Below, piece after piece: positions 54,312-62,127 of a stretch of 64,000 bases of DNA. The stretch is from Pseudomonas guariconensis. Lineage in GTDB: Bacteria > Pseudomonadota > Gammaproteobacteria > Pseudomonadales > Pseudomonadaceae. Made by a program: the position numbers and the translations under genes. The stretch spans positions 124,001-188,000 of the forward strand of contig NZ_FMYX01000011.1 of NCBI RefSeq assembly GCF_900102675.1. Reading direction: 5' to 3'. The stretch's first letter is position 1. Every line of letters begins with the position of its first letter. The notes beneath the pieces were generated by a model. That model saw only the letters and a program-made list of their open reading frames with translations, did no database searches and had not been told where the DNA came from.

Positions 54312-56639
54312 GTGGTGATCACAGCGAAGGCGGCCAAGGATGCTGGGGATGCAGTTCGGGTGGATGCTTTGCGCATGGCTGCGGAGCCATTCAAGCGAAT
54401 CACTGTCTTTGAGCTGCGGGCCGGCCTGGTGCAGGACGTGCTCCCGCCTTCCATCCACCCTGGCACGGGTAAACCATATACTTGGCGCACCCCTCCAAGC
54501 GCTGATGGCCTGCCCGTGTTGCCGCCAGAACTGCTTTCGATCTGGCAGGGCTGGGATGAAGTAAAACCGAGGGCTGAAGGGCTCTGCCCATGGTTACCGA
54601 AGGCGGCGCCGCCGGTCGTTCGGCCTCAGCAGCAGAAGTCTCGGCCTGCCCTGGTGCGTGGCGGCTCGGATTTGCCTGCAGTAATTCCCCTCTTCAATGA
54701 GAGCCATGATCTTTCCGCTCTGATCGAGGCGCATGGCTACGAGCGCAAGGGGGATAAATGGCTTTGTCCCCAGAGTACCAGCGGCGACCCAGGCGTCACT
54801 ATCAGCGAAGGCAAGCTGTATTCGCACCACAGCTCCGATCCGTTGGCGAATGGGCATCGAAACGATGCGTTCGACGTGTACTGCATCCTGGAACATGGCG
54901 GCGACCAAAAGGCGGCGACCAAAGCAGCAGCCCGTATGCTTGGTATTGATGCTGCGTCACGCCCGCCCAGTCCTCCGCCGTTGGGGGGGGCTCCTTCCGC
55001 GACTGGGTCGTCTGGTCAGATAGCGCCGTTTGCCGACGACAGCATGGGTGACCAGCTTCCCCGCGCCCCATCGGGCAACAGCGCCCCCGGCCCGGCCGGC
55101 TCCTCCGATGCAGGGGGCGCGGGGGGCGGTGGTGCGGATATGGCAGATGCGCTGCGGCGCTTTGCCTTGATCGAAGGATCCACCAACGTGTGGGATCTGG
55201 ACCGGGCAAGGCCCATGAAGCGGACAGGGTTGGAGGCTCTTGTAGGGAAGCCGGTAGCGAAGGCGTGGATGGAGAGCACTGATAAAAAGTTGATTGCCCC
55301 TGAGAAGGCGCAGCAACTGGATCAGGTGCGGCGCATGGCTGCGAAGAAGGGTGGAGCGTTGAAGCTCGATCCCTTGGAGCGCTATGTCTACATCGACGGC
55401 ACCAAGGATGTCTGGGACTGTGAGAAGAAGCGTCGCATCCCCGAAGGTGCTGTGAAGATGGCTATAGGGGAGGACTACAAGTGGTGGTTGAACAGCCAGG
55501 ATCGCCGGGTGGTGGACGTCAACAACATTGTGTTCGACCCAGCGATGAAGAAAGACCCCAATGAGTACATCAACACTTTCGAGGGTTTGCCCCTTGAGCC
55601 GGTGCGTGATGATGCAGCCTGCGAAAACCTGCGGTGGTTGATTTCGTTCCTCTGTAACCACAACCAGGTCGAGATCGAGTGGTTGACTAAATGGCTCGCC
55701 TATCCGTTGCAGCACATGGGGGCCAAGATGGACACGGCAGTGTTGGCCCACTCAGTCATGGAAGGCTCGGGCAAGAGTCTTCTCTTTGCCGATGTTCTTG
55801 GTGAGCTGTATGGCCAATACGCCGCAGTCGTAGGCCAGACGCAGCTGGAGGGCAGCTTTAACGCCTGGCAGAGCGGCAAGCTCTGGGCCGTGTTCGAGGA
55901 AGTTGTCAGTCGTGATCAGCGTTACAACCAGGTCGGCAAGATCAAGCACTTGATCACCGGCAAAACGGTGCGGATGGAGTCCAAGTTCATCAATGGTTGG
56001 GAGGAGTCCAACCACATGAATGCGGTCTTCCTCAGTAACGAGATCCTGCCTTGGCCGATTAGCGATAGCGACCGCCGCATGTTGGTGATGTGGCCAATGG
56101 AGACGCTGCCACGCGAAAGGCAAAAGGCCATTGGTAGTGAACTGGCCAATGGAGGTGTGGCAGCCCTTTACGGCTGGCTGCTCAGCATTGATCTGGGCGA
56201 ATTCGACCAGCGCACGCGACCACCAGAGACAGAAGCCCGGCAGCGGCTGGTCGCACTGAGCCGAACGGCTTGGCAGACATTCCTCAGTCTATGGCGCACA
56301 GGCGAGCTGGGGTACGGCCTATGGGGCTGCTGCCTCTCCACCGACGTGTATGCGCTTTTCCTTGAATGGTGCGCGCGCAACAAGGAACACTCCATGAGTC
56401 AGACCAAGTTCTCGCTCATGATCAGTGCGACGGTGGAGAAGACTCGGGCCATTCCTTGGATGGATGGAACCAATCGACGGTTTGCCGCGTTCTTCGTCCC
56501 GAGTGATGGCGATCCTTCCCTTCCCCCTTCCTTGGTGTCGGCCGAGCTGGGCAAGACCGTTGTCGAGTGGCGGAAGCGGGCGAAGCTCGCGGGTTGGAAC
56601 GTCGACGGTTGGGACCACGTGAAAGGGCTTGCCGCATGA
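54312..56639 (+). CDS. Satellite/phage primase-helicase (DUF5906), primase part shortened
   Basis: 775 residues from a GTG. The N-terminus begins inside what resembles the end of an AEP-type primase-polymerase domain (LVQDVLPPSIHPGTGKPYTW). A Gly/Pro/Ser linker follows (about 217-280). The C-terminal half is a P4-type superfamily 3 helicase with Walker A MEGSGKSLLF near residue 485 and an acidic Walker B-like LWAVFEEVVSRD. The primase catalytic acids expected upstream are missing, and an in-frame TAG lies just upstream of the start. It is divergent from int/xis; an iteron field follows. It probably replicates the excised element, or did so before truncation. Confidence 0.8.
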   Translation: MVITAKAAKDAGDAVRVDALRMAAEPFKRITVFELRAGLVQDVLPPSIHPGTGKPYTWRTPPSADGLPVLPPELLSIWQGWDEVKPRAEGLCPWLPKAAPPVVRPQQQKSRPALVRGGSDLPAVIPLFNESHDLSALIEAHGYERKGDKWLCPQSTSGDPGVTISEGKLYSHHSSDPLANGHRNDAFDVYCILEHGGDQKAATKAAARMLGIDAASRPPSPPPLGGAPSATGSSGQIAPFADDSMGDQLPRAPSGNSAPGPAGSSDAGGAGGGGADMADALRRFALIEGSTNVWDLDRARPMKRTGLEALVGKPVAKAWMESTDKKLIAPEKAQQLDQVRRMAAKKGGALKLDPLERYVYIDGTKDVWDCEKKRRIPEGAVKMAIGEDYKWWLNSQDRRVVDVNNIVFDPAMKKDPNEYINTFEGLPLEPVRDDAACENLRWLISFLCNHNQVEIEWLTKWLAYPLQHMGAKMDTAVLAHSVMEGSGKSLLFADVLGELYGQYAAVVGQTQLEGSFNAWQSGKLWAVFEEVVSRDQRYNQVGKIKHLITGKTVRMESKFINGWEESNHMNAVFLSNEILPWPISDSDRRMLVMWPMETLPRERQKAIGSELANGGVAALYGWLLSIDLGEFDQRTRPPETEARQRLVALSRTAWQTFLSLWRTGELGYGLWGCCLSTDVYALFLEWCARNKEHSMSQTKFSLMISATVEKTRAIPWMDGTNRRFAAFFVPSDGDPSLPPSLVSAELGKTVVEWRKRAKLAGWNVDGWDHVKGLAA

Positions 56640-56650
56640 GTACGCCTATT

Positions 56651-56945
56651 TGTGTGTCGGGTGTGTTGGGTTTGTGTTGCGTTGATTTTTGCGGGCCAAC
56701 ACACGTGCATGCCGCGATTGCTGTGCCTTGTGCGGGGGCCGTGGTGGGTGTGTTGGGTTTGCTTTCGCGCACGCGCAGGCGCGACGTTTTTAGCGGTGCC
56801 TTTGACGGCGCAAATAAATCCCATGCGAACACTCAAAAACTCAACAAACCCAACACACTCAACACAGCATCAAGTAATTCGCTGATTTCATTGGTATTTA
56901 AGTGTGTTGGGTTTGTGTTGGGTTGTGTGAATTTGTGTTGGGTGC
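56651..56945. repeat. Iteron-like repeat field, candidate replication origin
   Basis: The 13-mer tgtgttgggtttg occurs perfectly at 56662, 56749 and 56903 (direct) and at 56845-56857 (inverted). Shorter copies (tgtgttgggt) lie at 56914 and 56934 and further partial copies nearby. The field directly follows the helicase gene and contains an AT-rich patch (56805-56900). In P4 the alpha helicase binds iterons of this kind at ori and crr; here the role is inferred. Confidence 0.6.
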
Positions 56946-56964
56946 ACTTTTTGGAGGGATCGCG

Positions 56965-57297
56965 ATGACAGCAGACCGGGGATTGCACAATCTGCTCCTG
57001 TGGCGCGAGGCGGCCCACAAGTCCGAGATGGCGGAGTTGATAGACCAAGGTGAGCGCTTACGCCTGGTGGGCGAATTGATGCAGCACTGGGGCGAACAGC
57101 GGCGGCAGCTGGGATTGGAGGCCAGCCTCGGCAGCCAGATGGGTACGATCATGGAATGGAAGGGGGCGGCGCCCCGCACCGGTTCTTCTGGTGCTCGAAT
57201 CTTGGTGTCGGGCGCAGGCCTGGATCACGCCGCCGCTGAAGTCGATGCATCTGTCGCTGAGTTGGATCGCCGGGATAATCCGTCGAGTGCTTCTTGA
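56965..57297 (+). pseudogene. Small phage-type gene truncated by an IS3-family fragment
   Basis: 110 residues beginning MTADRGLHNLLLWREAAHKS with GGAGGGA upstream, mostly helical, not recognised. The region LGSQMGTIMEWKGAAPRTG and the ending AAEVDASVAELDRRD look like small late-regulator or antitermination-type proteins of Pseudomonas prophages, which normally continue. Here the last six residues (NPSSAS) are read from IS-derived DNA, so the gene has lost its 3' part. Confidence 0.55.
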
Positions 57298-57651
57298 TGA
57301 AGGCGTACTTCAGCCACACTCCTTGGCAAAGTACGCGGCGGCCTTCTTTAAGATGTCTCGCTCTTCCGTCACGCGCTTGAGTTCAGCGCGTAGCTTACGC
57401 AGCTCGGCCTGCTGATCTTCGTCTTGCTGACGCTGTTCTTGGGGCTTGCTGTAGAGCTTGATCCAGGCGTAAAGGCTGTGAACGGACACCCCCAGACGCT
57501 GGGCAACATCAGCGACAGGCCTGCCTTTCTCGGTCACTTGCTTGACCGCTTCGATCTTGAATTCTTCGGGGTAACGCTGACGACTCATGGCACCTCCTAT
57601 TTGGGCCTCATTATGAGGCTTGGAGGTGTCTACGAAACCAGCGGCGATTCA
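57276..57651 (-). mobile_element. Remnant of an IS3-family insertion sequence
   Basis: Complete orfA (57310-57588) plus only the first dozen codons of orfB (KYAFIKKHSTDYP, in the shifted frame expected of IS3). The outer end near 57651 reads, on the minus strand, TGAATCGCCGCTGGTTTCGT, a plausible terminal inverted repeat. The other end and the DDE catalytic part are missing, so it cannot move by itself. Confidence 0.75.
57310..57588 (-). CDS. IS3-family transposase OrfA
   Basis: 92 residues: HTH part (YPEEFKIEAVKQVTEKGRPV, VAQRLGVSVHSLYAWI) and a leucine-zipper-like coiled coil (LRKLRAELKRVTEERDILKK) ending AAYFAKECG. Intact, but orphaned because orfB is deleted. Ribosome site AGGAGGTG just before the ATG. 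Confidence 0.9.
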   Translation of the reverse strand: MSRQRYPEEFKIEAVKQVTEKGRPVADVAQRLGVSVHSLYAWIKLYSKPQEQRQQDEDQQAELRKLRAELKRVTEERDILKKAAAYFAKECG

Positions 57652-58037
57652 ATGCGGCCTGAGCCATTACCCCACACGTGCGTCCAACCAACCTCGCGAA
57701 ACCCACCCTGCCAGGCTTATGCGGCTGTATCCCTCTCCTCGAAAAACTGTCCACATAAATGCGATGAAAATGTTCACAGATTGAGGTTCAGTCTGTTGTC
57801 GATCCTTTCCCCCAAAGGTATATTTCCGCGCGTCTGATGGCTCAATGCCATGCTGCGTGTTGCGCAGTGTCAGCCTTGGAAAAGGGCTGCACACACTGCG
57901 GGCGTTCATCTCGCATTGATCCCTCTCTCACCTCTTTCGCCGTCGTCGACGGCATTTCCCGCCTCGTGCAACCGGGCCCCTGAGGGGATCGCCCGGCAAT
58001 GGCAATTTCAAGAACGATCAATAGAAGGGCTCTGCGG
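57652..58037. other. Intergenic region right of the island
   Basis: 386 bases between the IS end and the chemoreceptor. No gene supported and no copy of the tRNA-Ser 3' end, so the right junction of the island is not recognisable. The chemoreceptor promoter should be here. Confidence 0.5.
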
Positions 58038-59621
58038 ATGATCGACCCAATCGTGAAGGTGTTGGCTGATATAAGTGTGCGGTCGAAACTGACCCTGGGC
58101 TTTGCCCTGGTGTTGCTGCTGACCCTGGTGATCGCCGGAATCGGTTTGGGCGCACTGAGCAGCCTGGGTGAGCGCAGTGCCAAGCTCAGCAGCATCGCCC
58201 ACATCAACGAAGAGACGCGCGACGTGCGCATCGCGCGGCTGAACTACACCGTCTCCCCGGGCGCTGAGCAGGCTGCGCAAATGGTCAAGGCGATGGATGA
58301 GCTCAACCTTCGCATCGAAGCGCTCGCCAAGCAGTTCACCGATCCGAACGATCTGCGCTGGATCGGGCAGGCTGAACAGGCTATCGAAGCCTACCGTTCA
58401 CACTTCCAGGATTACGTCCGCGCCGTGGAGGCGCGCAGCGATGCGCAGGCCGTACAGACCCTGGCGGTGCTGGAGTCGGATCTGAAGAACCTGCTCGAAG
58501 CGGCCGGGCAGTTGTCGGACAGCCAGTCGCAAAAGCGTGACCATGAAGTGCAGTCGTTCAAGCAGCGGTTGATCTTCGCCGCGTTGCTGGCGCTGGTGTT
58601 CGGGGTGCTGGCGGCGTGGCTGATCACGCGTTTGATCGTGCTGCCGTTGAAAGAAGCGCTGCAAAGCGCCGAGCGGGTGGCCAATGGTGATTTGAGCCAG
58701 GACGTTCCGGTGTCCAGGCGTGATGAGCTGGGCGAACTGCAGGCCAGCATGCAGCGCATGACAGTGAACCTGCGCGATCTGATCGGCGGGCTGCGCGACG
58801 GCGTGGTGCAGATCGCCAGCGCCGCCGAAGAGCTGTCGGCGGTCACTGAGCAGACCAGCGCGGGGGTGAGCAGCCAGAAGGTCGAGACGGACCAGGTCGC
58901 CACCGCCATGAACCAGATGGCCTCGACCGTGCAGGATGTTGCGCGCAGTGCCGAGGAGGCTTCCAATGCGGCGGTCAACGCAGGCCATGAAGCGCGGGAA
59001 AGCGACACGGTGGTGAATCAGGCCATCGAGCAGATCACCCATCTGGACGTCGAGGTGGGGCATTCGACAGAGGCGATGGCCGGGCTCAAGCGAGAAAGCG
59101 ACAAGATCGGCACGGTGCTGGATGTGATCAAGTCGGTCGCCCAGCAGACCAACCTGCTGGCGTTGAACGCTGCCATCGAGGCGGCGCGGGCGGGGGAGGC
59201 CGGTCGCGGCTTCGCGGTGGTGGCCGATGAGGTGCGCAGCCTGGCACAGCGGACCCAGAGCTCCACCGAAGAGATCGAAGAGTTGATCAGTGGTCTGCAC
59301 CGTGGTACGCAGCAGGTCAGCGATATCCTCGAGCGCAGCCGCGCACTGACCAGCAACAGTGTCGAACTGACCCGCCGTGCCGGCACTTCGCTGCTGAACA
59401 TCAGCCGTTCGGTGGCGACCATCGAATCGATGAACCTGCAGATCGCGACGGCTTCGGAGCAGCAGAGCGCTGTGGCCGAGGAAATCAACCGCAGCGTGCT
59501 CAATGTGCGGGAAGTGTCCGAGCAGACCGCCGCGGCCAGCGAGGAAACCGCCGCTTCCAGCGTCAAGCTGGCGCAGTTGGGCGGTGAACTGCAGCTGCTG
59601 GTGGGCAAATTCAAGCTTTGA
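58038..59621 (+). CDS. Methyl-accepting chemotaxis protein with small helical sensor
   Basis: 527 residues. Helix 1 at about 15-35, a periplasmic domain of about 150 residues predicted as a four-helix bundle (EETRDVRIARLNYTVSPGAE), helix 2 at about 185-205, HAMP (LKEALQSAERVANGDLSQDV) and signalling domain with SVAQQTNLLALNAAIEAARA. The ligand is unknown; related Pseudomonas receptors sense organic acids or amino acids. The start at 58038 has GAAGGG nine bases upstream; an in-frame ATG 13 codons earlier lacks a ribosome site. Confidence 0.92.
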   Translation: MIDPIVKVLADISVRSKLTLGFALVLLLTLVIAGIGLGALSSLGERSAKLSSIAHINEETRDVRIARLNYTVSPGAEQAAQMVKAMDELNLRIEALAKQFTDPNDLRWIGQAEQAIEAYRSHFQDYVRAVEARSDAQAVQTLAVLESDLKNLLEAAGQLSDSQSQKRDHEVQSFKQRLIFAALLALVFGVLAAWLITRLIVLPLKEALQSAERVANGDLSQDVPVSRRDELGELQASMQRMTVNLRDLIGGLRDGVVQIASAAEELSAVTEQTSAGVSSQKVETDQVATAMNQMASTVQDVARSAEEASNAAVNAGHEARESDTVVNQAIEQITHLDVEVGHSTEAMAGLKRESDKIGTVLDVIKSVAQQTNLLALNAAIEAARAGEAGRGFAVVADEVRSLAQRTQSSTEEIEELISGLHRGTQQVSDILERSRALTSNSVELTRRAGTSLLNISRSVATIESMNLQIATASEQQSAVAEEINRSVLNVREVSEQTAAASEETAASSVKLAQLGGELQLLVGKFKL

Positions 59622-59657
59622 CCTGTGGGTGAATCGGCGTTCGCCGTCGTTGGATCA

Positions 59658-59688
59658 AGCCCCTGAAGCGCGTGCCTCAGGGGCTTTG
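59658..59688 (+). terminator. Terminator after the chemoreceptor gene
   Basis: Stem agcccctga / tcaggggct followed by TTT, 37 bases past the stop. Confidence 0.8.
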
Positions 59689-59738
59689 CATCAAATGGAG
59701 GTGGCGGCGGCACTGGGTTGGCGCCGGTCGTGCCGCGT

Positions 59739-59753
59739 ATCGTATAAGATATC
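59739..59753. promoter_or_regulatory. Operator-like site upstream of the GntR gene
   Basis: ATCGTATAAGATATC, an imperfect palindrome sharing ATCGTATA with the site upstream of the transporter gene at 60639. Probably autoregulation by the GntR protein (inference). Confidence 0.5.
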
Positions 59754-59780
59754 CACACTGTATTGCCTCTGGATGCCGCC

Positions 59781-60449
59781 GTGCCGATCCTGCCCCGCAA
59801 AGCCCCCAATCTGGGTGTCACACCCTCGACCTCTGAAATCATCGCCGAGCACCTGCGTGAAGCGATCATTTCCGGGCATCTGGCCGAAGGCGAGCCGGTG
59901 CGTCAGGACGACATCGCCCAGGCGTTCAACGTGAGCAAGATCCCGGTGCGCGAAGCGCTCAAGCGCCTGGAGGCGGAAGGGCTGGTGGATTTTCACCGCA
60001 ACCGTGGCGCCTTGGTGACCAAGATTTCCGAGCCTGAGCTGGCGCAGATGTTCGAGGTGCGTGTGCTGCTGGAGGTCAAGGCCATCCGCCTGGCGGTGCC
60101 GAACATGACCGAAGAGACGTTCCAAAAAGCGGAAGGGATTTGCGCCGAGTTCATTGGCGAGGATGACATTGGCCGCTGGGCCGAACTGAACTGGGCGCTG
60201 CATGCATGTCTTTATGAGCCCGCGCAAAGGCCATTTTTGGTGGGCTTGATCCGCTCGATTCACGACAAGGTCGAGCGCTACCTGCGCATGCAGATGAGCC
60301 TGTCAGCCGGCAAGGAGCGCGCCGATCACGAACACCGGGACATCGTCGCCGCGTGCCGAAACCGCGATGCCGACCTGGCCGCACAGCTGATCGAAGCGCA
60401 CATCAACGGCGTCTGCCAGAGCCTTTACGAGCACTTGCCCCATCGCTGA
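59781..60449 (+). CDS. GntR/FadR-family transcriptional regulator
   Basis: 222 residues from a GTG at 59781 (a TTG six codons earlier is also possible). The winged helix shows IIAEHLREAIISGHLAEGEP and FNVSKIPVREALKRLEAEGL; the all-helical FCD effector domain follows, with metal-binding residues in ELNWALHACLY and ADHEHRDIVAAC. FCD regulators sense small organic acids. It lies upstream of, and in the same direction as, the MHS transporter, whose promoter holds the same motif. Confidence 0.9.
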   Translation: MPILPRKAPNLGVTPSTSEIIAEHLREAIISGHLAEGEPVRQDDIAQAFNVSKIPVREALKRLEAEGLVDFHRNRGALVTKISEPELAQMFEVRVLLEVKAIRLAVPNMTEETFQKAEGICAEFIGEDDIGRWAELNWALHACLYEPAQRPFLVGLIRSIHDKVERYLRMQMSLSAGKERADHEHRDIVAACRNRDADLAAQLIEAHINGVCQSLYEHLPHR

Positions 60450-60734
60450 GCGACCGGCGCTGAGGCTGATCCCTTCTGTGGCATCGCCTGCCATATTGCT
60501 TCCTCCCGTAACAGTCCCTCGGGGCCGCCCGGCCCTGTGCGGCATGTCCCGTTTTACCCGATAGCCCTGTAGCAGCGCGCCCTGCGCCGCTTTGCCCGAA
60601 GCCGGGCGAAGTGCTGGCCCCATTCTTGCTCGGATAAAATCGTATACGAAATACGATATAACAAAAGTGGGCGATCCATCCCCGGACATTGGGGCCGGAC
60701 GCCGAGGACGAACGATCAACGGAGCGGAGCATCG
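60450..60734. promoter_or_regulatory. Promoter region of the MHS transporter with GntR operator
   Basis: 285 bases without a gene. At 60639-60657 there is ATCGTATACGAAATACGAT: an ATCGTAT/ATACGAT inverted repeat with 5-base spacing, also containing the perfect palindrome TCGTATACGA. This is a convincing FadR-class operator, probably for the adjacent regulator. Confidence 0.65.
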
Positions 60735-62096
60735 ATGACCTCTACGACCTCTGTGGCATCTAAAACGCTTGACCGTAAGGCGGACCATGCGCCCGCCGGT
60801 ATCAAACGCGTGGTGGCTGCCGCCATGGCCGGCGCTGTGGCGGAGTGGTACGAATTCTTCCTTTATGGCACGGCCTCGGCCCTAGTCTTTGGCCAGTTGT
60901 TCTTCCGTCAGACCGGCAGCGCGATGGATGGCATCATCGCGGCCTTCGCACTGTATGCCGTGGGCTTTCTGGCGCGGCCTTTGGGGGGATTGGTGTTCGG
61001 CCACTATGGCGACAAGCTGGGGCGCAAGCACCTGCTGCAGATCAGCTTGGTGGTGGTGGGCATCACGACCTTCCTGATGGGCTGCCTGCCCACCTTCGAA
61101 AAGATCGGCTATGCCGCCCCGGTGCTGTTGGTGTTGCTGCGACTGATCCAGGGCTTTGCCTTCGGGGGCGAGTGGGGAGGCGCGGTGCTGTTGGTGTCCG
61201 AGCACAGCCCGGACAACCGTCGGGGGTATTGGGCCAGTTGGCCCCAGGCGGGTGTTCCGGCCGGTAACCTGATTGCCACGGTCATCCTGCTGATCCTGTC
61301 TTCGAGCCTCTCGGAGGCGCAATTCCTCGATTGGGGCTGGCGAGTGGCGTTCTGGTTCTCCGCGGTCGTGGTTCTGATCGGCTATTGGATCCGCAAGCGG
61401 GTGGATGATGCGCCGATCTTCAAGGAGGCGCAGGCGCGCCAACAGAAAGTGGCGCAGACGCAACTGGGCGTGGTGGAGGTGTTGACCAAGCACTGGCGTG
61501 CGGTGCTGATCGGCATCGGCGCGCGGTTTGCCGAGAACATTCTTTATTACACCGTGGTGACCTTCTCCATTACCTACCTCAAGCTCGTGGTGCACAAGGA
61601 CACCTCGCAGATTTTGCTGCTGATGTTCGGCGCGCACCTACTGCACTTCTTCATGATTCCGGCCATGGGGTACCTGTCGGACATCATCGGGCGCAAGCCG
61701 GTGTACCTGGTCGGGGCGGTGCTGACCGGGTTCTGGGGCTTCGTTGGCTTTCCGATGATGGACACCGGCAATGAGTGGCTGATCATGGCCGCGATCACCT
61801 TGGGCCTGGCCATCGAGTCCATGACCTACGCGCCTTACTCAGCGCTGATGGCGGAGTTGTTCCCGACCCACGTCCGCTACACGGCGCTGTCGCTGTGCTA
61901 CCAGGTCGCACCGATCCTGGCGGGTTCGCTGGCGCCGCTGATCGCGGTGACCTTGCTCAAGGAGTACAACAGCTCGACGCCGATTGCCTGGTACTTGGTG
62001 GGGGCTGCGCTGATCTCGATCGTCGCGGTGGCCGCGACCCGCGAGACCCGGGGCAAGTCATTGCGGGCGGTGGACGAGGAGTTGGCCAAGCGCTGA
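60735..62096 (+). CDS. MHS-family (MFS) organic acid/proton symporter
   Basis: 453 residues, 12 membrane helices. VAEWYEFFLYGTASAL in helix 1 and the loop 2-3 motif GHYGDKLGRKHLL are typical of the metabolite:H+ symporter group (shikimate, citrate, alpha-ketoglutarate, proline-betaine carriers). The substrate cannot be read. Likely controlled by the upstream GntR protein. A hairpin separates it from the converging dehydrogenase. Confidence 0.9.
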   Translation: MTSTTSVASKTLDRKADHAPAGIKRVVAAAMAGAVAEWYEFFLYGTASALVFGQLFFRQTGSAMDGIIAAFALYAVGFLARPLGGLVFGHYGDKLGRKHLLQISLVVVGITTFLMGCLPTFEKIGYAAPVLLVLLRLIQGFAFGGEWGGAVLLVSEHSPDNRRGYWASWPQAGVPAGNLIATVILLILSSSLSEAQFLDWGWRVAFWFSAVVVLIGYWIRKRVDDAPIFKEAQARQQKVAQTQLGVVEVLTKHWRAVLIGIGARFAENILYYTVVTFSITYLKLVVHKDTSQILLLMFGAHLLHFFMIPAMGYLSDIIGRKPVYLVGAVLTGFWGFVGFPMMDTGNEWLIMAAITLGLAIESMTYAPYSALMAELFPTHVRYTALSLCYQVAPILAGSLAPLIAVTLLKEYNSSTPIAWYLVGAALISIVAVAATRETRGKSLRAVDEELAKR

Positions 62097-62102
62097 GACG
62101 CT

Positions 62103-62123
62103 GGGGGCTGAAAAGCAGCCCCC
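62103..62123. terminator. Hairpin between convergent transporter and dehydrogenase genes
   Basis: Stem gggggctg / cagccccc around a five-base loop in the 31-base gap; on the plus strand no T-run follows. Confidence 0.55.
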
Positions 62124-62127
62124 GACT

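Noticed and set aside
54137..54490. 117-codon version of the small zinc-knuckle gene
   Set aside because: The N-terminal 76 residues overlap the primase-helicase gene antisense and lack coding character; the ATG at 54262 is more plausible.
56567..56968. 133-codon frame through the repeat field
   Set aside because: It overlaps the helicase 3' end and reads through the iterons as Val/Leu/Cys-rich low-complexity peptide; not a credible gene.
57652..58037. Right attachment site of the tRNA-Ser island
   Set aside because: No copy of the tRNA 3' end (ttcaaatccctatctctccg) could be found by eye.
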